Positions 35,361 through 44,609 of a DNA stretch of 64,000 nt are shown here, one piece after another (the first letter of the stretch is position 1; each line of letters starts with the position of its first letter). The notes below the pieces were generated by a model. It saw only the letters and a list, made by a program, of their open reading frames with translations, was not told the origin of the DNA and searched no databases. Source of the stretch: Bacillota bacterium (GTDB taxonomy: Bacteria; Bacillota; Clostridia; Saccharofermentanales; Fastidiosipilaceae); assembly GCA_023420115.1 (NCBI GenBank), contig JAEZWR010000029.1, positions 168,853 through 232,852 on the forward strand. The letters are read 5' to 3'. The translations under genes were made by a program, and so were the position numbers.

Positions 35361-35797
35361 GCATAAAACACAAAAAAGAATAAAGAAATGCTAAAAAAAG
35401 CATAAAATTAACCAAAAAATGAAGCGAATTTGAGTTTTAAATGATATTTATTATGACTTTTTCTGACAAATTGCACAGTTTGTAATTTGTGTAAAATATT
35501 TTCATTTGGTAAATTTTTGCATCGAAACAAAATGGGAAGTACGATTGTTTTGTTTGGATTTTTGTCATTGTTAACTTTTTATTTGGATTATTTGTATTTT
35601 TCTTTAACTAGGAAGGGCTAAATTGTTATATTATTTATTTAGCATAGATATATATTTGATATTTGCCTACAGGCTTATTAAGATATTTAAAATATATGAA
35701 ACGCGGGAGTGCTTTTTTCTATATTAATCCATTTTATAAATGTGATTTAATTAGTACTCAATGTTTGATTCTTTTTATAGATTGGAGATGGGAATAT
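35361..35797. other. Divergent intergenic region with inverted repeats and a motif copy
   Basis: No gene is seen. ACAAATT/AATTTGT (starting ~35466) and AAACAAAA/TTTTGTTT (~35525-35553) form short inverted repeats that could be operators for the ABC operon. A dispersed motif copy CGCGGGAGTGCTTTTTT lies at 35702-35718, 80 bp before the lipoprotein start and in its direction. Confidence 0.45.
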
Positions 35798-36907
35798 ATG
35801 TATAGAGATAATTTTCATAGATTCTCTACGGTTGGATACAAGGTCTTATGCCTGACACTTACTGCGTCACTTACTTTGGGACTTGCAGCTTGTGGAAGAC
35901 GAGGGAATGTTCAAGATGACCAGTTGAGATTGAGACGTTCTTCTTCTACTTCATCTGAAGGTAGGTCGGAGAGAGTCATTAAGAGAAGTACAACGGATAA
36001 AAGTCAGGAACGAAAGACTTTAGCTACGACTGTCAAACCGTCAGTGGTTAGGACTAATCCACCTTCACCGCAGACTCAGCAGCAGACTAAGCCGGCTAAG
36101 ACACAGCCACCACAGACGGAAGCTCCAGTTACAAACCCACCACAGACACAGCCACCACAGACACAGCCACCTCAGACGGAGGCTCCAGTTACAAACCCAC
36201 CGCAGACAGAACCACCACAGACGGAGGCTCCAGTTACAAATCCACCACAGACAGATCCTGTTGTGCCAGAAAATCCTGATCCACCCGCTGTGGATTCTGG
36301 AGATGCTGGAATTAGTGGTCCAGTTGACGACAATACAGATAATGGTGATGTCATTGTTATAGAAGATAGCAATATCGATAACAATGAAGATACTGAGCCA
36401 GCAAGTGGAGAAACATCTTTTGTCTTAAATGACTTTGTTGCTACCAGCCTTGCTGATATTAGTACAATTGAGTTTGGTTCTGCAGGTGGAAGCTTGAAAA
36501 TGGTAACAAATTTAGTCAAGTTTATAAAATCATGGCCTAAAGACTTGAATGATATTTTGGCAGACCCAGCAAAATTGCAAGAGGCGGCGGGGCTTGCTGT
36601 TGCTAATATGGATAGCAATACATTTGAAATATTGAAAGATGCCCTTCCCCATTTCTACACAGAGGGTGAGAAACTTCTGACAGATACTGAGCTACTTAAA
36701 ACATTAGCTAGAGATGCTGCTGTAGAACTTCCTGAAACTTTACCTACTCCAGCTACATTTAAGCAAATTATAGAGGCGATAGCACTAGCTGCAAATGTTT
36801 CTTTGGAACTTCCCAGTGCTAATGGCGAGCCAGGCGGAGAAATCATAGGTGATAATGGAGAAAATCCAGATTCAGGGGCAGATAGTCCAGTAGAGCCAGA
36901 GGAATAA
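35798..36907 (+). CDS. Lipoprotein with Pro/Thr-rich PPQTEAPVTNPPQT repeats
   Basis: 369 residues. The N-terminus has a signal peptide ending in the lipobox LAAC (Cys about residue 34), so it should be lipid-anchored to the outer face of the membrane. A basic Ser/Thr segment follows, then a repeat tract built of PPQTQPPQTEAPVTN units (~100-155), an acidic linker, and a predicted helical globular C-terminal domain (~215-340) that is not recognised. The Pro-rich tract probably spans the cell wall. ATG 35798 with GGAG upstream is chosen over an earlier in-frame ATG that would bury the signal peptide. Function unknown; flanked by terminators and monocistronic. Confidence 0.75.
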   Translation: MYRDNFHRFSTVGYKVLCLTLTASLTLGLAACGRRGNVQDDQLRLRRSSSTSSEGRSERVIKRSTTDKSQERKTLATTVKPSVVRTNPPSPQTQQQTKPAKTQPPQTEAPVTNPPQTQPPQTQPPQTEAPVTNPPQTEPPQTEAPVTNPPQTDPVVPENPDPPAVDSGDAGISGPVDDNTDNGDVIVIEDSNIDNNEDTEPASGETSFVLNDFVATSLADISTIEFGSAGGSLKMVTNLVKFIKSWPKDLNDILADPAKLQEAAGLAVANMDSNTFEILKDALPHFYTEGEKLLTDTELLKTLARDAAVELPETLPTPATFKQIIEAIALAANVSLELPSANGEPGGEIIGDNGENPDSGADSPVEPEE

Positions 36908-36959
36908 ACGTATATCATATAGTTAAAATCTTTAAATAATAAATGCAATTAATTAATTT

Positions 36960-36993
36960 AGAGGGGCGGTATATTTTCCGCTCCTCTATTTTT
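36960..36993 (+). terminator. Terminator after the lipoprotein gene
   Basis: AGAGGGGCGG (36960-36969) pairs with CCGCTCCTCT (36978-36987) with one mismatch, then ATTTTT. Confidence 0.75.
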
Positions 36994-37042
36994 AAGTAAT
37001 TATTTGTATATATTAATAATTTTTAATCTACAAATTACATAC

Positions 37043-37076
37043 AAAAAAGAACTGATATTTTGCAATCAGTTCTTTT
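37043..37076. terminator. Terminator of the ABC exporter operon
   Basis: AAAAGAACTGAT (37045-37056) pairs perfectly with ATCAGTTCTTTT (37065-37076). A-runs on the left give a U-run for the minus-strand genes, and T on the right allows use from either side. Confidence 0.85.
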
Positions 37077-37113
37077 CGATTTGTTATTCTTGAGTAAAGT
37101 CAAACTAAAAGAT

Positions 37114-38946
37114 TTAGCTTAGCTGCTTAACTCCTGTATTTAAATTATAGTAGGTTCCTTTTAGAGCCATGAGGTCATCGTGAGTTCCACGCTCGATGAT
37201 TTCTCCGTTTTCCATAACCATAATTGCATTAGATGATCTAACTGTAGATAGACGGTGAGCAATAGCAAAGGTTGTAGTATTTTCGATTAATTTATCCATT
37301 CCCTTTTCAATAAGCTTCTCTGTTCTAGTATCTATAGAACTAGTAGCTTCGTCGAGGATTAAGACTGGAGGACTGGCGATGGCTGCTCTAGCAATTGCCA
37401 GGAGCTGTCTTTGACCTTGGGATAGATTTGCACCGTCTGCTAAAAGTTCAGTATCATAATTCTTTTCAAGACTCATAATAAAGTGGTGGGCATTGGCTGC
37501 CTTGGCGGCTTCGATAATCTCGTCGTCACTTGCATCCAATCTTCCGAAGCGGATATTGTCTTTAATCGTGCCTTTGAATAAATGGACCTCTTGTAAAACC
37601 AATGACATAGCACGTCTTAGATCGGATTTTTTGATATCTTGTATATTAATTCCATCATATGTTATTGTGCCACTGTCTATTTCGTAGAAACGATTGAGCA
37701 TATTGGTGATAGTGGTCTTGCCTGCACCTGTTGAGCCCACAAGAGCTATTCTTTCTGCAGGATTTGCCCAAAGTGAGATATCCTTAAGTACAACTTTTCC
37801 AGGGACATAAGAAAAGTATACATTTTCCATTTTAATTGAACCTTTAATGGGCATTTCTTTTATGCTGCCGTCATTTTGGGGAATCTGCCATTTACCATCT
37901 TTTGAGGTGACTTTACCAGTATCCTTCTCATTTTCTTCATCAAGAATAGCAAAGATTCTTTCTGCACCAGCTACTGCTTGGGCGATGCTATTAAAGGTGT
38001 TAGCAATCTGACTTATAGGCTGAGAAATAGTTCTTGACATGCTCAAGAATGTTATAAGTGTCCCCAGATCAATAGTGGATTTAAGAGTGAGATATCCACC
38101 TATAAAGGCTAATGTAGCATATTGGAAATAGCCGATATTTCCCATTAGAGGCATAAGAAGTGTGGCAAAAGTTTGAGCTTTTGATGATGAGTTACAAAGA
38201 GCATTGTTGATATTTTGGAAGTCTTTGATCGATTCATCTTCGTAACCATATGCTCTTACAACCTTTTGTCCTTCCATTAGCTCTTCCACGAGACCATTCA
38301 TTTTAGCTATGTCACGCTGTTGGCTGACAAAGTACTTGGCTGACAGCTTGGCAATTGACTTCGATAAAAATATCGGGATGATTAAGAAGCAAACAAGAAC
38401 GAGCATCATCTGCCAGCTCATAATTGTTAGCATAAGACCATAGACAATTATCTGTATGACAGAAGTACCTAAGTTTCCCCAAGTGTTACTAAAAAATTCA
38501 AGTAGGCGGTCAGTATCATTGGTAAATGTGCTCATCAGATCGCCGTGGCTATGTTGGTCATAGAATGGGATAGGTAAATATTGTAGTTTATTGCAGAGAG
38601 CGGATCTCAATTTATACATAATATTCTGAGACCCTCTGATTAGTACCCAGTTTGCTATCAGAGCGAATATATTAGATAAGATTATGACCATAGGAAAGGC
38701 AAGTATATATGGGACGATACTTTGCCAGTCGGCTTTTTCTGAAAGAAGATTATATATTGGTCTTTGAAGCAACATTATCAATGAACTTATCAAACTCACC
38801 AAAATAGTTATAGCAATGGACAGTATCATGCGTTTCTTATCGTATTTGATAAGTGATAAGGTTCGAAGGAAGCTATGCTTGTTAATATGGGCTTTGTGTT
38901 TGTCATTGAAATTTATTTCTTTTTTATTAGAATGTGGGGCTTTCAT
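37114..38946 (-). CDS. ABC exporter half-transporter, canonical ATPase site subunit
   Basis: 610 residues: a short basic cytosolic N-terminus, six membrane helices and a nucleotide-binding domain. Walker A is GSTGAGKTT, the signature is LSQGQRQLLAIARA, Walker B with catalytic Glu is VLILDEATSSID, and the switch His lies in AIAHRLSTV. Its start overlaps the stop of the next half-transporter gene by 4 bases, so the two are made together and should form a heterodimer. Heterodimers of this type export drugs, lipids or peptides; the substrate is not deducible. The C-terminus ends shortly before the shared terminator. Confidence 0.9.
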   Translation of the reverse strand: MKAPHSNKKEINFNDKHKAHINKHSFLRTLSLIKYDKKRMILSIAITILVSLISSLIMLLQRPIYNLLSEKADWQSIVPYILAFPMVIILSNIFALIANWVLIRGSQNIMYKLRSALCNKLQYLPIPFYDQHSHGDLMSTFTNDTDRLLEFFSNTWGNLGTSVIQIIVYGLMLTIMSWQMMLVLVCFLIIPIFLSKSIAKLSAKYFVSQQRDIAKMNGLVEELMEGQKVVRAYGYEDESIKDFQNINNALCNSSSKAQTFATLLMPLMGNIGYFQYATLAFIGGYLTLKSTIDLGTLITFLSMSRTISQPISQIANTFNSIAQAVAGAERIFAILDEENEKDTGKVTSKDGKWQIPQNDGSIKEMPIKGSIKMENVYFSYVPGKVVLKDISLWANPAERIALVGSTGAGKTTITNMLNRFYEIDSGTITYDGINIQDIKKSDLRRAMSLVLQEVHLFKGTIKDNIRFGRLDASDDEIIEAAKAANAHHFIMSLEKNYDTELLADGANLSQGQRQLLAIARAAIASPPVLILDEATSSIDTRTEKLIEKGMDKLIENTTTFAIAHRLSTVRSSNAIMVMENGEIIERGTHDDLMALKGTYYNLNTGVKQLS

Positions 38947-40670
38947 TCGCTTAGTACTCCTTTCTGTTGAGATTCATATATGGATTTATATACTTCTGAA
39001 TTATCTTTTAGATATTCATGAGAACCTTGAGCCTCGATTTTTCCATTATCCATGACCAAAATGAGATCACAGTCCTGCACTGTGCTGATGCGTTGGGCAA
39101 TAAGAATCTGAGTTATATCAGGATAATATTTTGAAATATTGTCTCTTATTCTTTTTTCCGTTGCTGTGTCAACGGCTGAGGTTGAGTCGTCAAGAATGAG
39201 TACCTTAGGATTTCTAATAAGAGCTCTAGCGATGCAGAGGCGCTGTCTCTGACCACCGGAGAAATTAGTTCCACCTCGTTCTACCTTAGCATTTAGTCCG
39301 TCTGGATTACTCTCTATAAATGATTTTGCATCTGAATATTCAAGAGCCTTCCACAGTTCGTCGTCGCTAGCGTCAGCGTTTCCCCAGAGAAGATTCTCTC
39401 TAACAGTACCAGTAAATAGAATATTTTTTTGAAAAGCTATCGCAATATTTTTTCTCAAAAAATCTATATCGTAATCTTTTACATTTTTGCCAGCTACATT
39501 TACTGAACCTATTTGGCAATCATAGAGTCTAGGAATGAGCTGTACAAGGCTTGATTTACCTGAACCAGTTGTTCCTATAATGCCCAATTTTTCGCCGCTC
39601 TTTAAATTAAAGTTGATATCCTTAATCGCGTAATCTGACATATTAGAGTATTTAAATGATACATTATCGAACGAAAGTGCTGAATTAGGCATATCGACTA
39701 TTGGATTAGAGGGATTAGCCATTTCCGGAACTAAGTCAAAAATTTCGACTATACGTTTGGCACTGGTATTGGCACGAGACAGATTCATAATAATGAAACT
39801 TAAGAAAATAATAGAGAACGTTATTTGTATCGTATAGGTGATAAAAGCACTTAATTTACCAACTTCAAAATCGCCCTTTAAAATTAATTTTCCACCAATC
39901 CAGAAAATAATAGCAATAAAGATGTTTGAGGTTGCATTTAGAACAGGGAAGCCTGTCATAACTATACGCAGAGCGCTTTCGGTCTTTTTGAAAAGAGCCT
40001 TGTTGAATCTATCAAAAATACTTAGCTGCTGCTCTTCTCTTACGAAACCTTTTACTTCGCGTATGGAGCGAAGATTTTCTTGTGTGAATCCATTCATATC
40101 ATCAATAGCCTCTTGCATAATTTTAAAACGAGGAGTGGCAAGAGCCATTATTATGCAAATGATAATAACTAGACAGGGAACCATCATAAAAAAGATGCTA
40201 CCTAATTGTTTGGATTGTTGATAAGCCATTACTATGGCAAAAATAAGCATAAGTGGGGCTCTTACAGCAGTTCTAATAATAGACATTACACCGATACCAA
40301 CCTGCTGAACATCATTAGTTATACGTGTGATTAATGTTGAAGTTGGGAATTTGTCTAAATTTTGGAAAGTGTAGGTTTGAATTTTTTTATAAAGATCTTC
40401 TCTGAGATCGGCAGAGAAGCCCATCGCACCATAAGAAGCGAGATAAGAACCTAAGCCACCACAAATGATGCCGATAACACCGAAGATAATAATGTAGATA
40501 ACCATTTGATTGATTATTGATGTGTTATGAGCAGAAATTCCTTCGTCAATTAGTCTCGCCATAATTATGGGGGTAAAGACATCGACAGAAACTTCAAGCA
40601 TCATCAAAATTGGGCAAATAAAGGCAAACAATCTATATTGTCGCCAATGTCTTAGTAGCTTAACTATCAT
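38943..40670 (-). CDS. ABC exporter half-transporter with degenerate ATPase site
   Basis: 575 residues, six membrane helices and one nucleotide-binding domain. Walker A is GTTGSGKSS and the signature is FSGGQRQRLCIARAL. Walker B reads VLILDDSTSAVD, with Asp in place of the catalytic Glu, and the switch position reads LIAQRIST with Gln instead of His. This is the usual sign of the degenerate subunit in a heterodimeric exporter such as BmrC/D or TM287/288. First gene of the two-gene operon; AAAGGA precedes the ATG. Confidence 0.9.
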   Translation of the reverse strand: MIVKLLRHWRQYRLFAFICPILMMLEVSVDVFTPIIMARLIDEGISAHNTSIINQMVIYIIIFGVIGIICGGLGSYLASYGAMGFSADLREDLYKKIQTYTFQNLDKFPTSTLITRITNDVQQVGIGVMSIIRTAVRAPLMLIFAIVMAYQQSKQLGSIFFMMVPCLVIIICIIMALATPRFKIMQEAIDDMNGFTQENLRSIREVKGFVREEQQLSIFDRFNKALFKKTESALRIVMTGFPVLNATSNIFIAIIFWIGGKLILKGDFEVGKLSAFITYTIQITFSIIFLSFIIMNLSRANTSAKRIVEIFDLVPEMANPSNPIVDMPNSALSFDNVSFKYSNMSDYAIKDINFNLKSGEKLGIIGTTGSGKSSLVQLIPRLYDCQIGSVNVAGKNVKDYDIDFLRKNIAIAFQKNILFTGTVRENLLWGNADASDDELWKALEYSDAKSFIESNPDGLNAKVERGGTNFSGGQRQRLCIARALIRNPKVLILDDSTSAVDTATEKRIRDNISKYYPDITQILIAQRISTVQDCDLILVMDNGKIEAQGSHEYLKDNSEVYKSIYESQQKGVLSE

Positions 40671-41014
40671 ATATTTTCCTTTCTACAAATATTGATAAAA
40701 ATTAACAAATGATTTATTCATAATTAATTAAGTTTATAAGTTTATAAACTTTAGTCAATAAATAATTTATTAATTAGAAGCGCTGACTGCGAGTCCTTGT
40801 GATATCTTTCTGAAATATATTTATCTTCTGGTCTGATATTACTAATTTTTCAGTTTAAAGAAATTTATAATCTGTTAGAATTAATCAGACTTCGATCTCG
40901 GTCGAGCATAGCGAACATTTTGAGCATATCAAACGTATCGAAATATATTATGATCGCGTCTTATTGCTCGCCTTACATTGAGTTAGAAGATTAATCAATT
41001 CTGGAGAATTTAGT
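40671..41014. other. Divergent intergenic region with OTC promoter
   Basis: No gene is seen. AT-rich words such as AGTTTATAA repeat near 40730-40750. A candidate plus-strand promoter is TTGAGC (40920-40925), an 18-bp spacer and TATATT (40944-40949). No clear ArgR box was found. Confidence 0.4.
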
Positions 41015-42016
41015 ATGAGTAATTTAAAAGGACGCCATTTTTTGAAACTTTTGGATTTTACCGCAGAAGATGTCAGATATCTTTTAGATTTGTCTAAGAA
41101 ATTAAAAGAATTAAAAAGAAAGGGCAAGTTACATAAATGTCTAGAGGGTAAAAATATAGTTCTTCTTTTTGAAAAGACATCTACTAGAACTCGCTGTTCT
41201 TTTGAAGTCGCTGGTATGGATTTAGGCTTGGGAGTAACTTATCTTGATCCAGGTAGCTCACAAATGGGCAAAAAGGAATCGATAGCTGATACAGCCAAAG
41301 TTCTCGGCAGAATGTACGATGGCATTGAATATAGAGGTTATGGTCAAGATATAGTAGAGAACTTGGCAGCGAATGCAGGAGTTCCTGTTTGGAATGGTCT
41401 AACTACTGAGTTTCACCCAACACAGATGCTAGCAGATCTTCTCACTATTGAAGAGCATTTTGGAAAATTAGCTGGACTCAATATGGTATTCATGGGAGAT
41501 TGTCGTAACAATGTTGCAAGATCACTCATGGTCGCCTCGGCTATGATGGGTATAAACTTTACTGCTTGTGGACCTAAGGATTTGTGGCCAGATCAAGAGC
41601 TTATTGATATTTGCCGTGAGCTTGCAAGTAAATCTTCCTGTGAAATTAGGCTAGAAGAGGATCCAGTAAAAGGAAGTAGTGGACAGAATGTTATTTATAC
41701 AGATATTTGGGTTTCTATGGGTGAGCCAGATGAAATTTGGGCTTCTAGAATTAAACAACTGAGACCATACCAAGTTAATAAGTCCATGATGGAAAATGCT
41801 GCTGATGATGCGATATTTATGCATTGCTTGCCTTCGTTCCACGATTTAGAGACAACTGTTGGCAAGGAAATTTATGAAAAATTTGGTCTTGAGGAAATGG
41901 AAGTTAGTAATGAAGTATTCCTATCAGATGCATCTTTAGTTTTTGAAGAAGCTGAGAATAGAATGCATACTATTAAGGCTGTTGTAATGGCGACACTGGG
42001 TGGAAGTCTTGACTGA
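41015..42016 (+). CDS. arcB: Ornithine carbamoyltransferase (catabolic ArcB type)
   Basis: 333 residues. Carbamoyl-phosphate motif STRTR (residues 56-60), HPTQ near 135 and ornithine-side HCLPSFHD near 271 are all present. FEKTSTRTRCSFEVA, SQMGKKESIADTAKVLGRMYDGIEYRG and the C-terminal AENRMHTIKAVVMATLGG are closest to ArcB enzymes of the arginine deiminase pathway, which run citrulline to ornithine plus carbamoyl phosphate. No arcA, arcC or arcD is adjacent, and no arginine-biosynthesis gene either, so anabolic use (argF) cannot be excluded. GGAG precedes the ATG, and a strong terminator follows, so it is monocistronic. Confidence 0.92.
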   Translation: MSNLKGRHFLKLLDFTAEDVRYLLDLSKKLKELKRKGKLHKCLEGKNIVLLFEKTSTRTRCSFEVAGMDLGLGVTYLDPGSSQMGKKESIADTAKVLGRMYDGIEYRGYGQDIVENLAANAGVPVWNGLTTEFHPTQMLADLLTIEEHFGKLAGLNMVFMGDCRNNVARSLMVASAMMGINFTACGPKDLWPDQELIDICRELASKSSCEIRLEEDPVKGSSGQNVIYTDIWVSMGEPDEIWASRIKQLRPYQVNKSMMENAADDAIFMHCLPSFHDLETTVGKEIYEKFGLEEMEVSNEVFLSDASLVFEEAENRMHTIKAVVMATLGGSLD

Positions 42017-42065
42017 GCTGACAAAATAAGTCATTAGCATTAATTGGATTGCATTTAATAAAAGT

Positions 42066-42102
42066 CGAGGGCGATATTCAAATATCACCCTCGATTTTTT
42101 TG
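42066..42102 (+). terminator. Terminator after the ornithine carbamoyltransferase gene
   Basis: TCGAGGGCGATATT (42066-42079) pairs with AATATCACCCTCGA (42082-42095) with one mismatch, then a T-run. Confidence 0.88.
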
Positions 42103-42221
42103 TGGGGTTTTTATTTTCAGTGTAGATTAAGCTCATATGAGCGGGTGCTTTTTAATAAGTTTAATTGTTGATATAATAATGATTTATATATACTTAATTT
42201 TCTAAAAGGTTTAATAGTCTG

Positions 42222-44465
42222 ATGGCTGAACAGGATTTGAATTTAAAAAAAGATGAGAGTTTGCAAAGTGCGGGGAATTTAACTGAGAGCATAGAGAGCG
42301 ATAATTCCTCTGATCCTACTGTATCTCTTGCTGAGGCTGATGTTGCCAAATTTGAGCAGGAAGATATTTCTGCTACGAAAAGTGAATATTCTCAATCGCC
42401 TAAGACAAATGAGAAGAGTTTAAATTCCGAAAAGATGGTTGATAGCAGGAAAAAATATTCACCAAAATCACGTGTTACTCGACCTAAGAATATAAGTAAA
42501 ATAGAGCAAATTTCTGATCATGGACTCAGACAAAGGGCGATTTTAGAGAATGCTATGCGTAAATCTATTGTGCTGGCACTTATAATAGCAATTGCAGTGG
42601 CAGCGCTTCTTCACTTTTCTGTGATGAGTTTAAAATATTATCAATCAAGAAGAATGGATACTGTATCAGATAGTAGAGATTACAATTATCAATTTCTACG
42701 CTTAGGTTTGAAGTCAAAAGAAGCCGAGCAAGATAGTTCCTATAAGAGTAATCGAGAGAAAGTTTACGAGCGTTTGATAAATAATTCTTCCCTGAAAATG
42801 TCCTCGGAAGATTTAGATGCTTACGATGAAAAGAATAATGATTTAAGTCAGGGCGCTCCTTCAGGAAAAGAGAATGATGCCACTGTTACTTCTTTACAAA
42901 ATGATAGCAATTTAAGTTCTAAGAATATCAGCAGATCAGAGCTTGCTAAACTGATCAATAATGGACCTGTTGACTATGACAGTGTAAAAGGTTTATTTAG
43001 GGATGAAATGTATGGCGATGTTCGCAAGATGCTAGAGAGCAAAGATACTATTCAGAATTTAGAAAAGGTCGATGGTGGATATATTCAAGTGTATCCTTAT
43101 CTTAAATTATTTGCTGCTGGAGAGTATCCCCTGCTTCCGAGAAGTGATGAGGCTGACGATAGTTATTTTGACAATGCTTGTTTTATTGGCGATTCCCTTA
43201 TGTCGGTATTTGTTGCTGGTGCGAGTTACGATGCGGACTTTTTTGCCAGACCCAATATGACGACAATTAATGTTCTTGATGAATTTTCTTTTACCAATAA
43301 GGATGGCAAAGAAGGAAAAATAAGAGAATTATTAACTTACAAGGAGTATGACAAAGTCTATCTTTTGCTCGGAACGAATGAGGTCGTCTTTGGCTCTGCG
43401 TCAGACTTTGCAGCCCGCTACAAGGAAATTATTTCATACATTAGATCTCAACAAACCAAGGCTGAAATATATGTCATGGCTCTTTTCCCAGTCTCTGCTT
43501 ATTATGAAGAAGAGGGTAGATTCCCTACCAATGGCCAGTTTTGTGATATGAACGAAGCTCTTTTGAAGATGTGCAAGGAAACGGGATCTTTTTTTCTAGA
43601 CTATGGAAGTTATATGAGAGGAGCGTATGGCGTTCTACCTGATGAAGCAGCCAAAGATGGAATTCATTTTAGTTTAGCTTATGTACCAGCGTGGCAAGAA
43701 TATGTATCAACCCATACATGGCAGGGCGCTTTGTCACTAATAGACCCATCACTTAAAGTTCAGACTAAACAGGAAGTACTCAAAGTTAGACGCGATGAAG
43801 AGCAAGTGATTCCAGAACTCGATGAAAATGGAAGTGTTATAGAGCCGTCTACAGTTGGTGCAGAAAATGGAGCCTCGTCTGATATAGATAATGATGATAG
43901 TCTGCAAAATAGAGATGACAGTGATAAGTCAAAACAAAAGATAGATCCTAGAGTTCAGGAACATGCTGACAGAGCGATAAGAAATAATGAAATTGCAATA
44001 GCGGAGGATGGGGAAAAGACCCCGAGTGTAGAAAGTCTAGCTAGTGTGTACGAAAATAGTTTCGGTAATGAAGACGTAGATATTAAGGAAAGACTTGACT
44101 CTTTATACGCAGATATCAGAGAGAATATTAATTTTAATGACAATATGAGTAGTATAAGAAGTAAAAATATATCTAATTTTTACGGAATTGATATGGACAA
44201 AATTGTGGATGGCAGAATACTTCGCGGATCTGGAGCAACTGCTGAAGAACTTTTGATATTGCGTATGGATGATGAAAATTCTGCTATGGACACAAGACAG
44301 ATATTGGTTCAGTACCTTAAGAAAAGAATTGATAGCTATAGAGATTATGTTCCGGCTGAATTATCACGTTTAGAAAAAGCCAATCTAATTCGCAGTGGGA
44401 AATATGTTTATTTCCTAGTGGCAGATAATAGTGACGTGCTTAATTCTATTGTTGATAAATATTAA
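42222..44465 (+). CDS. Membrane-anchored SGNH/GDSL hydrolase-like protein with C-terminal DUF4358
   Basis: 747 residues. A 110-residue polar cytosolic tail leads to one membrane helix (~114-136, IVLALIIAIAVAALLHF). A long linker is followed by an SGNH domain (~310-510): FIGDSLM carries the nucleophile Ser, LLLGTNE is block III, and KDGIHFS supplies the catalytic Asp and His. After an acidic linker, residues ~650-747 match DUF4358 (ISNFYGIDMDKIVDG...YVPAELSRLEKANLI). The next two genes encode an MBOAT acyltransferase and a DHHW protein. Such sets acylate secreted polysaccharides, so this protein probably transfers or removes acyl groups outside the membrane. Having SGNH and DUF4358 on one chain is unusual. 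AAAAGG lies upstream of the ATG. Confidence 0.8.
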   Translation: MAEQDLNLKKDESLQSAGNLTESIESDNSSDPTVSLAEADVAKFEQEDISATKSEYSQSPKTNEKSLNSEKMVDSRKKYSPKSRVTRPKNISKIEQISDHGLRQRAILENAMRKSIVLALIIAIAVAALLHFSVMSLKYYQSRRMDTVSDSRDYNYQFLRLGLKSKEAEQDSSYKSNREKVYERLINNSSLKMSSEDLDAYDEKNNDLSQGAPSGKENDATVTSLQNDSNLSSKNISRSELAKLINNGPVDYDSVKGLFRDEMYGDVRKMLESKDTIQNLEKVDGGYIQVYPYLKLFAAGEYPLLPRSDEADDSYFDNACFIGDSLMSVFVAGASYDADFFARPNMTTINVLDEFSFTNKDGKEGKIRELLTYKEYDKVYLLLGTNEVVFGSASDFAARYKEIISYIRSQQTKAEIYVMALFPVSAYYEEEGRFPTNGQFCDMNEALLKMCKETGSFFLDYGSYMRGAYGVLPDEAAKDGIHFSLAYVPAWQEYVSTHTWQGALSLIDPSLKVQTKQEVLKVRRDEEQVIPELDENGSVIEPSTVGAENGASSDIDNDDSLQNRDDSDKSKQKIDPRVQEHADRAIRNNEIAIAEDGEKTPSVESLASVYENSFGNEDVDIKERLDSLYADIRENINFNDNMSSIRSKNISNFYGIDMDKIVDGRILRGSGATAEELLILRMDDENSAMDTRQILVQYLKKRIDSYRDYVPAELSRLEKANLIRSGKYVYFLVADNSDVLNSIVDKY

Positions 44466-44609
44466 AAGGGTGCTTGCATTGTTCGTTGATTTAAATGGAC
44501 GTTGTTGGTTTAAGTGATTTGGCAGATTATATGATTGATAAAAATTAGCTGGATAATTATTACCATATTGTGTATAGATTCATTTGGCAAATCGAAAATA
44601 GGAGAGGCT

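Noticed and set aside
40671..41014. ArgR operator before the ornithine carbamoyltransferase gene
   Set aside because: No pair of matching ARG boxes could be recognised; only generic AT-rich repeats were seen.
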